Below the pieces are notes generated by a model that saw only the letters and a list, made by a program, of their open reading frames with translations, did no database searches and was not told where the DNA came from. The position numbers were made by a program, and so were the translations under genes. A DNA stretch of 31,708 bases, taken from the IMG/VR virus record IMGVR_UViG_3300010885_042814, positions 1 through 31,708 of that record. The stretch is one strand, 5' to 3'. Below, piece by piece: positions 21,736 through 30,500 of this stretch; positions within the stretch are counted from its first letter, which is position 1; every line of letters begins with the position of its first letter. This DNA is from a virus.

Positions 21736-22386
21736 TCACTCTGAGAATCGGTAAGCGATGTACCTCAGCCGCTCGTTATTGCAGTGGTGCTCGCCGTTCT
21801 GGTCGAGCAGTAGCAAACCGTCTTTGCTTAGCGACAGTAGCTGTCCTAATAGAGATGTTGGGGGGCCATCTAAGACGACTTGAGCGAGGACTCCTGTTTC
21901 CCTACCAGTTGCGAATCTCGCCACGCGACGCACGCGCCTGACGCGGTCTGCAGTAGTCATATGAACGCCTGCCTTGCTGAACTCAGTTGCGTGGACAGAC
22001 GCAGCCTTAGCACTGTGGAATCGCTCAAGCATGCCAATGAAGGTCGTGACAAACTCAATGCCGTGCGCTGGGAAGACTGACGAGACAACGTGATGCGTGA
22101 CTTCGTGAAGTAGAATCTCCATGCGAACTTCGCCGCTCTGTCGAATCACACACTTGTCTCGCATGTAAGCCAGCCGCCCACTGTCACCGGGGAACTCTTC
22201 CACCAAGAGAGACTGGACGCGGTAGGCATCGCACACGCGAGCAACGATGGTGTTGGCTTCGGCTGCAGCAACAGCAACGCGCGGCAACTTGCTCCACGCA
22301 GCTTCCTCAGCAGCAATCACACGAGCACGCTGGAAGTCTGTGACTGCCGGCGGCTCGTGTGGAAGGTCAGCTGGCCGCGTGATCAT
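21736..22386 (-). CDS. Zinc metallopeptidase-like protein, TIGR04338-like
   Basis: A 216-residue protein with the zinc motif H94-E95-V-T-H98 and a further H108 in AHG, in LLHEVTHHVVSSVFPAHGIEF. This H-E-x-x-H plus later HG pattern resembles the actinobacterial TIGR04338 metallohydrolase type. No signal peptide is seen, so it should be cytoplasmic or virion-associated. It is the last gene of a four-gene operon that starts with the amidoligase and overlaps the cyclotransferase stop by four bases. Composition is nearer 53% GC on the line sampled, between its neighbours. Substrate unknown; it could release or mature a conjugate made by the operon. Confidence 0.7.
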   Translation of the reverse strand: MITRPADLPHEPPAVTDFQRARVIAAEEAAWSKLPRVAVAAAEANTIVARVCDAYRVQSLLVEEFPGDSGRLAYMRDKCVIRQSGEVRMEILLHEVTHHVVSSVFPAHGIEFVTTFIGMLERFHSAKAASVHATEFSKAGVHMTTADRVRRVRRVARFATGRETGVLAQVVLDGPPTSLLGQLLSLSKDGLLLLDQNGEHHCNNERLRYIAYRFSE

Positions 22387-23000
22387 CCTTCGACAGCTTC
22401 AAGCTCAAAGAGCTTGCGTGTTGCGATGCTCATGCCGTGGAAGAAGTCATCTTCGCTTGTGTCGTAGAAGTCATCGTCCGCAACATCGCCCCACTCGAAG
22501 CCATCGTACTGCGGCGCTGGCTTTAGCCTCTTAGGTCCGTCGGACACAAACTCCGTGATGCCGATTGCTCGCAACTCGCGGTACACGTCCTTCACAGCGA
22601 AGGTCAGCACCTTGTGGGGGAGGACGAAGTCGCTGTACCCACGACGGATGGTTGCGAGGTAGGAGCTGCTCGGCGGAGTAATCCCGTCCTGCTTAACCAT
22701 CACATAGGTGATTGCCTTCATCGTTCCGACAGCGGTTTCGACTTCAACCTCGCGGCGATCGTAGAGGTGTGGCGCTCCTTCGTAGCGGTCCAGCGACTTC
22801 ATGTCTTCGTCGGTGCACCACCACAGTCCGCCCCACACGTCTTGGCCGCTGGCCTGCTCGATGTCAGCGACACCGCGGAAGGTCAGTTGCCAGTCGCGCA
22901 AGAGTGCGGTCCGCCAGCGCTCAGCTGTTGGGCACCGTGCTGCCATCGCGCGCGTGTCCAAGTTGGAACCGTATGCGAAGTAGAGAGTTCTGCCTTTCAT
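22383..23000 (-). CDS. Gamma-glutamylcyclotransferase / AIG2-like protein
   Basis: A 205-residue protein. The N-terminal LYFAYGSNLD (YGSN at 10-13) is the classic phosphate- or substrate-binding loop of the GGCT/AIG2 family, and E74 in LDRYEG is the expected catalytic Glu. These enzymes remove gamma-glutamyl groups by forming pyroglutamate. It is encoded two genes after an amidoligase and is coupled on both sides by ATGA overlaps. An amidoligase with a cyclotransferase is a pairing described for phages and bacteria, where one makes and the other breaks a glutamyl bond. The C-terminal third (after about residue 130) is acidic and less typical. Confidence 0.8.
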   Translation of the reverse strand: MKGRTLYFAYGSNLDTRAMAARCPTAERWRTALLRDWQLTFRGVADIEQASGQDVWGGLWWCTDEDMKSLDRYEGAPHLYDRREVEVETAVGTMKAITYVMVKQDGITPPSSSYLATIRRGYSDFVLPHKVLTFAVKDVYRELRAIGITEFVSDGPKRLKPAPQYDGFEWGDVADDDFYDTSEDDFFHGMSIATRKLFELEAVEG

Positions 23001-23266
23001 CGTAGGTCCTCCAGTTCCTTGTCGTCTCGTATGATCTTGAGCATACCCGCCGCTTCTAGGCCGTGGATGAACTCCTTGGCTGAGATCGCCGGGTCAATCT
23101 GTATGTCTCCCGCGGACCAGATGTAAGCCCGCTTGACCAGCACCTCACGAAGCTCGTCATCTGACAGATCGCTGTTCCACGGCATATCGGAGATACCGTT
23201 GAGCAGCGCTTGCCACGTAGGCGCTGTCTGGTGGTGGCCGTCTGGCCAGATTACCTGGACTGTCAT
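22997..23266 (-). CDS. Small protein of the amidoligase operon
   Basis: An 89-residue protein with an N-terminal strand (MTVQVIWPDGHHQTAPTW), then an acidic middle (DLSDDELREVLVKRAYIWSAGD) and a helix with SAKEFIHGLEAAGMLKI. It lies between the amidoligase and the cyclotransferase with four-base ATGA overlaps at both ends, and GAGGTGG precedes its ATG. No family is recognised. A small acidic partner between the two enzymes might be a substrate or regulator of conjugation; this is inference from position only. Confidence 0.65.
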   Translation of the reverse strand: MTVQVIWPDGHHQTAPTWQALLNGISDMPWNSDLSDDELREVLVKRAYIWSAGDIQIDPAISAKEFIHGLEAAGMLKIIRDDKELEDLR

Positions 23267-24429
23267 GCGACCACCTCACCAGCGCGACGGGCGCGGGAGC
23301 GGAACCCGGTTGCTCGGTTCTGAAGGTAGGTCCGCTCCGGCGACCGGCTGAAGCCGATTGCGTCGAAGAGCTTGGCGACACTGTCCTGCTGGCCGATGCC
23401 CTCGCGCTGCTGGCCTACCGCGTCAGCCATGCTCATCAGCATCTTGACCCAAGCGCCGACCTTCTTGAACTCGACGCTGCCGCCGTGCTGCCGGAACTCA
23501 ACCGTGCCGAGTCGTGGGAAGGCGCTCACGTTCACGGTCTTGTACTTGTCGAAGCCGCTCAAGTTGCGGACCCGGTCAAGACGGTGAAGCTCGTCCTCCC
23601 GCCACTCACGGCACCATCTGCCATTGCGCCTGCTTGGCGAGACGAGCCAGTTGATGAGCTTCTGATTACTCACGTAAGCGCGGACGAGCTTGCGGATCCC
23701 CGCGGCCTTCGCGTCACGCATCTCCAAGTGAATGTGGATGCCGCAAGAGCGGTCAGCCTTGCCACCCGCAGACTTCAGGGCGGCGCACGCAGTCTCCAGC
23801 TGCCGCATTCCGTCCTCACCCTTGAGGATGGGCGACACCAGCTCGAGGCCGTATGTCTCGCCTGTGCGAGTGTTGCGAACCGACTGGTCGTACTTGATGG
23901 CCCACTGCCCGGATGACGCAGAGGCAGGGGCCCAGCCGCGACCGCGGCGAACCTCAAGACCTGCTGCCTCAAGGGCGTCGTACACCTTTGCGCGTGTGGT
24001 GCCATTGAACTCAAGCTCAACGCCGAAGCGTCGCTCAAGCCCAAGCGCTGCGAACAGTCCGCCTGCGCGGCGGGGATTGCGTCCAGCGCGACGTCCGGTG
24101 GCGTTGGCTGCTGCGTGATGCAGCAGCGGCAGCGCGTTCTCTGGTTGGACTGGGTACGCGCCGCCACGCAGGTTGCGTGGGTACGCGCCGTGGACCCGCA
24201 TGCGGAACCGAGCATCGTCGCTCAGATCCTCGCCGGCGGACCACATCGCTTCAATGTTTTCGTCGGGGTAGTCGCTCATGTCCGCCTTCAAGTCGAAGCG
24301 GACGAAGCCGGATCCTGGGACTGCCCAAGCGAACACAATGCCGCGTTCGTTGAGCAGACGAGCGTAGTTGCGCGACGGAGCGACCCGGTACTCAAAGCCA
24401 AGGTCTGCGATCTGGTCCTCGTACTTCAT
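23263..24429 (-). CDS. Amidoligase-like (COOH-NH2 ligase) enzyme
   Basis: A 388-residue protein. The ligase domain (about 131-345) shows RFGVELEF (135-141), YGLELVSPIL (194-202), CGIHIHL (229-235) and TVEFRQHGGS (309-318), the metal and ATP-binding pattern of the glutamine-synthetase-like amidoligase family (Pfam Amidoligase_2). It should form an amide bond between a carboxylate and an amine. Residues 1-130 form an extra domain I do not recognise, containing an SRNYARLLNERG strand. The gene has a good promoter and the AAAGGAG site, heads a four-gene operon, and is GC-rich (70% on the line at 23881). Target of conjugation unknown. Confidence 0.85.
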   Translation of the reverse strand: MKYEDQIADLGFEYRVAPSRNYARLLNERGIVFAWAVPGSGFVRFDLKADMSDYPDENIEAMWSAGEDLSDDARFRMRVHGAYPRNLRGGAYPVQPENALPLLHHAAANATGRRAGRNPRRAGGLFAALGLERRFGVELEFNGTTRAKVYDALEAAGLEVRRGRGWAPASASSGQWAIKYDQSVRNTRTGETYGLELVSPILKGEDGMRQLETACAALKSAGGKADRSCGIHIHLEMRDAKAAGIRKLVRAYVSNQKLINWLVSPSRRNGRWCREWREDELHRLDRVRNLSGFDKYKTVNVSAFPRLGTVEFRQHGGSVEFKKVGAWVKMLMSMADAVGQQREGIGQQDSVAKLFDAIGFSRSPERTYLQNRATGFRSRARRAGEVVA

Positions 24430-24582
24430 GTTGCTACTCCTTTCGTTCGACTAACTTGAGAACATCCTACCAGGTTCTGAGAGACTTGTCAAGGAAATCT
24501 TGAGATTCTCTTTAGAGCCCGATTCCTTTACTGTGAACAGATCGTATCAGGTCTGCCCGACAGATGCAACTGCGAATGAAAC
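24430..24582 (-). promoter_or_regulatory. Tandem promoters and leader of the amidoligase operon
   Basis: This 153-base gap holds a near-consensus promoter: TTGACA (24487-24492), 17-base spacer, TAGGAT (24464-24469). A second one lies upstream: TTGCAT (24564-24569), 17-base spacer, extended -10 TACGAT (24541-24546). The second shares ATCGTATCAGGT with the DUF932 promoter. The leader carries AAAGGAGTA, also shared. No strong terminator for the fibre operon was found here. Confidence 0.75.
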
Positions 24583-25146
24583 TTAGTAGAGCATCATTGC
24601 TGGAACTGTCACACCGAGCGTTGGGAATCCGGTCGGAGCAGTGGCTGCGAACGTCCCAGCGGTTTGCGACCACCCAGCTGCGAGAGACACCGCGCCTTGG
24701 AAAGTAGCGGTGCTGGATGAGAAGGTAAGCGAGATCCAGTAGTAGCCGGGCGTCGCTGCGTAGGTGCTTGCGAAAGCAACTGACTGAACAGTGTTCGCTG
24801 TTGCTTGAGCCACGGTGGCGGTTGTCTCCGCAAGCTTGTTCACACTAGCGTCCCACAAGCCAACTTTAACGTTGCCGCTCGCTGTTGAGCCGACGCGGTA
24901 AGAGACACCTGTGAACGTTGTAGTAGAGAGCACTTGAACGAACGCGGTGCGCTGGTTGTTCGTTGCGCCTGACGCGGTGCTCGCAAGAGCGGTGCAGAGA
25001 TGCTGTGGGGTGCCAAAGTACTGTGAATAGTTAATGGCACCAGCACCGTCCACGTAAGCCTTCGTTGCTGCGTCAGTGTTCGCAGTGGGCGTGGCGAGCG
25101 AGGTGATCTTGTTTGACCCAACGTCAAGAGCTGCTTTCACTTTCAC
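24583..25146 (-). CDS. Tail fibre / receptor-binding protein, short
   Basis: A 187-residue protein starting with GTG in a overlap with the gene before it. Residues 1-35 carry the fibre joint motif (NKITSLATPTANTDAATKAYVD), also present in the long fibre. The remainder is a beta-rich C-terminal domain: TAFVQVLSTTTFTGVSYRVGS, VKVGLWDAS, and GYYWISLTFSSSTATFQG, a layout I know from phage tail tips that bind hosts. It ends the fibre operon. The C-terminal part has no trace of enzyme motifs. Confidence 0.65.
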   Translation of the reverse strand: MKVKAALDVGSNKITSLATPTANTDAATKAYVDGAGAINYSQYFGTPQHLCTALASTASGATNNQRTAFVQVLSTTTFTGVSYRVGSTASGNVKVGLWDASVNKLAETTATVAQATANTVQSVAFASTYAATPGYYWISLTFSSSTATFQGAVSLAAGWSQTAGTFAATAPTGFPTLGVTVPAMMLY

Positions 25147-25310
25147 TCGTCGTCACCTTCCTCTTGCGCGATCTGGCTGAGGATCTCGATGCGCCCAAGC
25201 TTGCGCTCGCGCTGTGCTTCGAGCTCAGCAATGTTCTGACGAGCAGCAGCAATCTCTTCGATGAGCTCGTTGTAAGCTGCTACCTCCGCCTTCAGTTGTG
25301 AGTCAGTCAT
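25143..25310 (-). CDS. Small coiled-coil protein in the fibre operon
   Basis: A 55-residue protein, one long helix with heptads (ELIEEIAAARQNIAELEAQ) and an acidic end. ATG 25310 is chosen because AGGAGGT precedes it by four bases; the open frame further upstream is only a shadow of the fibre gene. It lies between two fibre genes and could be a fibre assembly chaperone. Confidence 0.7.
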   Translation of the reverse strand: MTDSQLKAEVAAYNELIEEIAAARQNIAELEAQRERKLGRIEILSQIAQEEGDDE

Positions 25311-25318
25311 GTGACCTC

Positions 25319-26728
25319 CTAAGACTTGCCGATGATGGTGACCCTGTGAGTGTTCGCAGACACCGAGGATCCGAACGTCACAGTGACGTCGCCACTTGAC
25401 GCAACGGAGATGTCTGGGAAGACGACGTCTCCGGTTGAGACTTCCTGCACCTGCACATGAAGTTCGCGGCCAGCTGCGAGGCCGTGTGTTGCTTGCGTGA
25501 CTGAGATCGTTGTGCCAGAGCCGTGCGTGGCGCTGGAGTAGAAGCCTGTGGCTGCGAGGTTCTGACGAGCTCCCGACGCAGTGCTTGCGCCTGTGCCGCC
25601 GTACCCAGTCGCAACTGTGGTGCCCTGCCACACGCCGGTCCCAATCGTTCCAAGAGTTGTGATTGTGTTCTGGCCGGCGTAAGTGCTTGCGATCGTAATG
25701 GCGTCCGACGACACCGTGATCTTGTCTGCTGTGCCAACGACGTTCAGCGTGTTCCCAGACTTCGTCATGCCGTCTCCAGCGGTTATCTGTCCAAGCCCAG
25801 AGAACTGAGTGAATACGAGTGCAGTGGAGTCGATCGTGATGGAGTCGTTCGTCGTTAGCACCCATCCGGAGTCGCCGTTCGTTGTGCCTTCGTTGACCCA
25901 AACAGCGAGGCCGCCGGTGACCTCAGCGTTCGCATCAGCGTCGGTGGCTCGCGACCACGACCCAGACGCAACAACATAGATGCCGTTCGCTGACCCAGTG
26001 CTCTGGTCCTTGACGAGCACACGGTCACCAGCAATGACGGAGACGCTGTCAATCGTTTGCGTGCCGGAGAGCGTGATGTTCGCCGTGGTGGCTGCGCGGA
26101 CCGACGGCTTCCAGTCAATGCCAACTGCTGCGGAGTCTACATAAGCCTTCGTTGCTGCGTCTGTTGAGTTAGACGGCGTCGCAAGGTTAGTGATTGTCTG
26201 CGAGTTCAACGAGACGCTTGCATTGGGAGCAGCCATCTCGTTAAGCTTGCTTGTGCGGACCTGAGTGTCAAAGTCTGAGATGGTGCTTGCGGTCTGCGTG
26301 CCCGTATGATTCGCTCGAGCAAGAGGGTCGGTGGCAAGCTTAGAGAGTGCAATGGCTGCGGAGCCAGAGATGTCAGCGTTCACAATGCTTGAAGTGAGTG
26401 AAAGCTTGGAGTATGAGATGGCTGCTGACGCTGAAACGTCAGCATTCACAATGACGCCGCTTGCGATCTGCGGAGAGTCTGCCGTGCCAGCGAGGTCTCC
26501 CGCGAGCTGAATCTTGCCCTTCACAGACGCTGTGGCGTCTGGGGTGTTGCCGCCAACTGCAGTGAACGTCAGTGGCGAGGTGCTTGTGCAGACTCGAAGC
26601 TCAGACGAAGACGTGTTGTAGTAGAGCTGCCCAACCACACCCGTGCCTGGGTCAGACGAAAGATTCTGAATCTTTGCGTTCTGGAGCTCGTTCTGGCTCA
26701 GGTTGACGTTCGCAACGAACTTAGGCAT
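25319..26728 (-). CDS. Long tail fibre protein
   Basis: A 469-residue fibre rich in Ser, Thr, Ala and Gly. It has repeats of the type IVNADVSASAAISYSKL and IVNADISGSAAIALSKL (about 90-130), the joint motif ITNLATPSNSTDAATKAYVD (about 180-200) followed by GIDWKPSVRAATTANITLSG, and then beta-helix-like sequence. The C-terminus (about 375-469) is a separate beta domain ending THRVTIIGKS. Such proteins extend from the tail tip and bind the cell. It starts right after the previous stop and lies away from the main tail operon. Receptor unknown. Confidence 0.75.
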   Translation of the reverse strand: MPKFVANVNLSQNELQNAKIQNLSSDPGTGVVGQLYYNTSSSELRVCTSTSPLTFTAVGGNTPDATASVKGKIQLAGDLAGTADSPQIASGVIVNADVSASAAISYSKLSLTSSIVNADISGSAAIALSKLATDPLARANHTGTQTASTISDFDTQVRTSKLNEMAAPNASVSLNSQTITNLATPSNSTDAATKAYVDSAAVGIDWKPSVRAATTANITLSGTQTIDSVSVIAGDRVLVKDQSTGSANGIYVVASGSWSRATDADANAEVTGGLAVWVNEGTTNGDSGWVLTTNDSITIDSTALVFTQFSGLGQITAGDGMTKSGNTLNVVGTADKITVSSDAITIASTYAGQNTITTLGTIGTGVWQGTTVATGYGGTGASTASGARQNLAATGFYSSATHGSGTTISVTQATHGLAAGRELHVQVQEVSTGDVVFPDISVASSGDVTVTFGSSVSANTHRVTIIGKS

Positions 26729-27196
26729 CTAGTTGAAGAATGCCTTTCCTGTGAATGCCGACCCGAAAGAGATCGTCGTTGTGTTTGCGTCCTGGTAAAT
26801 CACTTCGCCTATAACAGTAGTGTTCGACGAATCCACAACAGTGACGGAGCAGTACTTGCCCAGGCCGTGCGTCACGCTCCATGTTGCGGAGGCAGTTGAC
26901 TGCGTGTGAACGTAGTTGACTGAGGAGCCTGGGATGCCTTGCGGTCCCTGTGGGCCTTGCGGTCCAGTCGTTGCTTCGGTGATGACGGCGGTGGTCTCAG
27001 TGACAGAGATTGTCACGTCGTCAACCGTTCCATCAAGAACAGTCGCCACAGTCTCTGTGACGTCAATCGAAATGTCACCAGCGTCGTCCGCTGTCACAAC
27101 GACGTCGTTCTCTACAACCTCAACGGTTGCGACGTCGTCTGACGAGCTCACAACGACGTCGTTCTCTACAACCTCAACGGTTGCGACGTCAGTCAC
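26729..27196 (-). CDS. Collagen-like fibre protein
   Basis: A 155-residue protein. GTG 27196 is preferred because GAGGT lies five bases upstream; a TTG at 27217 is less likely. It starts with a Val/Asp-rich tandem (DVATVEVVENDVVV twice, about 3-34), then acidic strands, a short collagen-like segment GPQGPQGPQGIPG (78-90) and a C-terminal beta domain (HTQSTASATWSVTHGLGKYCSV) of a kind often seen at the tip of phage fibres. The G-x-y segment should form a trimer. It is followed at once by the long fibre. Confidence 0.75.
   Translation of the reverse strand: MTDVATVEVVENDVVVSSSDDVATVEVVENDVVVTADDAGDISIDVTETVATVLDGTVDDVTISVTETTAVITEATTGPQGPQGPQGIPGSSVNYVHTQSTASATWSVTHGLGKYCSVTVVDSSNTTVIGEVIYQDANTTTISFGSAFTGKAFFN
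27094..27190 (-). repeat. Perfect 43-bp direct repeat, period 54
   Basis: Two identical 43-base copies, 27094-27136 and 27148-27190, separated by 11 bases, encode the doubled DVATVEVVENDVVV segment of the collagen-like fibre. The period is 18 codons. Exact identity at synonymous sites points to a recent duplication that keeps the frame. Confidence 0.9.
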
Positions 27197-27536
27197 GCGT
27201 GACCTCTGCGTCCACAAGCACGTCGCCTGCCAAGAGCGGCGTGACCGTGGCGCCGCTCACAAGCTCAAGATCATACACGTAAGAGCCAGCAGGGATGTCG
27301 TCAGTCACAGAAGCTGGGACGCTGAACGTGATTGTTCCAGCAGCGCCGCCAAGAGTGATGTAGTTAGACGTCGTCCACGAGAGCACAACGGTCGAGCTGC
27401 TAACAGACGACCGAGCTTGCATCCGCGCTGTGTAGCCCGTTAGGTTCACAGCAGCATTGTTCACGCTCCATGTGAACTGCTTGGAGAACGTGGAGCCTTG
27501 ACGAACTCGGAATGTGTAGTTAGCGGGGTAGCTCAT
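27189..27536 (-). CDS. Ig-like tail protein of the fibre operon
   Basis: A 115-residue beta-sandwich protein: YTFRVRQGSTFSKQFTW, NLTGYTARMQARSS, TITFSVPASVTDDIPAGSYVYDLEL, and GDVLVDAEVTRD. This strand order is common in small Ig-like virion proteins at the start of phage fibre or baseplate operons (BppU N-terminal type). It overlaps the collagen-like gene by eight bases. The gap to the previous gene is 18 bases with AGGG before the ATG. It may attach fibres to the tail tip. Confidence 0.65.
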   Translation of the reverse strand: MSYPANYTFRVRQGSTFSKQFTWSVNNAAVNLTGYTARMQARSSVSSSTVVLSWTTSNYITLGGAAGTITFSVPASVTDDIPAGSYVYDLELVSGATVTPLLAGDVLVDAEVTRD

Positions 27537-27554
27537 ACCCTACTAACTCTACGG

Positions 27555-30500
27555 TCAGGAGCGGTGCTTGCGGAGCAGGCCAGCGACGATGCTTGGCGAT
27601 GATGACTTGGTCACAGACTTCTTGATCTGAAAGATGCCTCGCATCTCGCTGATCGACATCGTCAAGAGTGTGTCCTTGCTGAAGCCACGCGCCAAGAGAA
27701 CGTCTTCAAGCTCCATACGAGTCATCCTACTCACTGGCTTCACAATGCCGCTCTTCTCATCAGAAGTTAGTGGTCCTGCGAGGCCACCGCTTGGGAGCAT
27801 CGTTGGTACTCCTTCGCGAGTCTCAAGCTCTTTGATTCTGTCGTTGATGCGCTTCAGTTCGCTGACGAGTGCTTCACTCACAGGGTGGTTCATGTCTTGA
27901 CCCTTCGCCTCAGCGCGAGCAAGCTGTTTCTCACGTAGCGCTTTCAGTGCGCCAAGCTCTTGTCTCTCTGCGTTTCGCTTTGCTTGCAGCTCTTCGTTCT
28001 GCGCCATCACCTCAGGTGCCATTTCTTGGCGTCTTGCGAGCGCCTCACGGGCGCGCTGCGCTGCTTCGTCTCCGCCGCCAGACCGTACATCTTGCAGAGC
28101 TGACTCAAGATCTTCGTCTGCCCGACGGAACCTCGAGTTCAAGTCTGATTCTTGCGAAGACGAACTTCCCATTCCAGCCTCAATCTCAGCAGCCAGGTCT
28201 TCTTCGTCTGGACTTGGACGGTCAGCTTGCTCTGCGGCGGAAGGAACTGCGATGCCAAGAGCTGAGTTGAGAAGCCGGTTGAGCTCCTCAGGGTCATCGC
28301 CCATCAGTGCTTCTTCAATCTGCTTGGCGAGACTGGGATCGTTATCTGGCAAGTTCTCGAGGATGTTGCGCTCGCGAGGGGTGAGCTCGATCGGTGCGTC
28401 AGCAACCATCATCTGGAAGTTCTTAATCCACTGCGGGATCTCGCGTTGCTCAAGAGCGGCGATTGCTTCTTCGTGCATCTCGCCCGTGTGCGAAGGATCG
28501 TTCAAGTACTCCTCAGCAATACGACTGCGCTCCATCTCCCACTCATCGTCGCTGCGAATCTCACCGCGCCTCATCTTCTCGTCAAGCTCGTTCACGCCGC
28601 GGTTGTAGAGCTCAAGATTCAGCTTCAACTCGTCAATCATGTTGCTCCGGCTCTCACCTTCTTGAAGGCGAACCTCAAGCATGTTTGCGAAGTCGTCGCC
28701 GACGTTGCCCCAAGTCTGCTTAAGACCGCTGAGGTCGTTGCTCGCAGACTCACGGTGCGAGAGTTCCCAGCCAAGGCTCCACGCGTCGTCAGTCATCTGC
28801 CGCACCCGAGCTGGGTCTGGCTTGCCTGGGCCGCCCTGCGCTTTCAAGTCGCCATAGTCAGCGATTGCGTTCTGGATGGAGTTGCGGTCAACGTCCGTAA
28901 GTTGCACTGTCTCGCCGCCCTTCCCATCGAGCTTGGCAGCGAGGCTGTTGTAGAAAGCCAACCTGCGCCCAACCATTGAGTCTTCTGGCGCGTTGCGAAC
29001 AATCTGCCACCCGTCCATCAAGTCTTTCTGCTGCTCGCCCATCACCAGCAGAGCTGCTCTTATGGTGTCGATCTCCTGGTCAGTGAACACAGCAGGAGTG
29101 GTTTCTTCAGGAGTGTCAAGCTGCGGCTCCCATTCACCGGTCACAACCTTGTCAAGCGCCCAGAACTCGAAAGAGTCGCCACTCTTCTGACCTTCCGCTC
29201 TGAACTCATCTTGAATCTCGTCGAAGTCTCCATACCTGCCAAGCCGCACGTCAGACATCACCTCGTTGGCGAGAGTCGAGAGGTCTCGGTTCGAGAGTCC
29301 AGCAAGGGCGTCACGGCCAATGTTCTCCGGGCGGTTCGCAAAGTTGTCTGTTCCGTTCGGCGGAAGATCTTCCATAGCTTTCACAGCGCCAGCAAGCTCG
29401 ACCTTGTCGTCTGCAGAGAGATTTGTGTCGAAGGTAAGTGACCCAACAAGAGTCTTTGCGTGCGCGATGACGGAGCGGCGCTGGCTGCGGTCGCTCAAGT
29501 CGGGCAGTCCGCGAAGCGCGGACGAAGCATTCTTCAGCTCGTCTGCGATGTCACCGTCGAATCGCTCTGCTGCAGAGTCAAGTGCGCGGCCAATGAGCGA
29601 GAGGCGCATTCCAACTCCGGGGCCAAAGGCGTCAAGGAGAGAGTTCTCCCACATCTGGCGCCACTGCCCACCAAGACCGCCGATTGCTCCAGACGGCCAG
29701 CGAAGCTGTCGTGGGTCGAATGACTTCCGCAGCGACTTCTTGACCTTGAACATCGCTCGCATCTCAGACACAGTCATTCCGCGAACGGTCTCCGGAAGAA
29801 CGCCGCGCCGCAAGAGAACGTCGCGCAACTCTGCTTGGGTCATCTTGCCGACTGGCTTCTTCATCATGTCGCGCTCATCAGACGTAAGTGGTCCTTCGCC
29901 GTCGTTGCTAAGCGCCTTTGCTGCCTCTTCAACCTTCGCGGTAAGTACGCCGTGCTGTTCCCATGTTAGCCCGAAGAGCATCTCGTCGCGTAGATCTTTC
30001 TGCGCTTGACGAGTAAGGTCTCCGTCTTCAGCGATTCGCTCTTCCTCTCTGTCGTAATCCAAGCCTTGGCCGATCATGTCCTGGGCGATAGACGCAAAGA
30101 GTTCGTCTGCGTTCCTGCCCACTGAGCCATCGTAGTTCCCGCCGTTCAGTGTGTTGTCCTGCCAACCTTTGCGCGGCCCGCCTTGCTCGTCTTGTGCGTC
30201 TGGAATGTATTCCTTGAATGCATCCCACTCCTTACGTGTGAGCTTAAGACCGCCGGGGCCCTCGTACTTCTTCCACTTGACGCCCGTTGTCTCGGGTGCG
30301 GATGGCTCAGGTGTGGATGGTGCGGGTGCGGACGGTGCGTTGCCGCCGTCGCCGCCGTCGCCGCCACTGCGAAGGCCGCCATCGTTCTCGCGAGCTTCAA
30401 CGTTCCGTCGCACGTCTACCTCAAGCTTATCGAGAATATCAGCGAACTGCTCCTCAGTAAGTCCGTTAAAGAACGTATCTCTGAGATCTTCATCCTCTGC

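Noticed and set aside
25143-25901. 252-codon minus-strand frame ending in the small coiled coil
   Set aside because: Only the last 55 codons read as protein; the earlier part is His/Arg-rich and overlaps the long fibre. ATG 25310 has AGGAGGT and is used instead.
27094-27190. Direct repeats as a CRISPR or attachment site
   Set aside because: Only two units, in frame inside a fibre gene, with no cas or integrase gene near.
27197-27217. TTG start of the collagen-like fibre at 27217
   Set aside because: GTG 27196 has a GAGGT five bases upstream and gives a shorter overlap.
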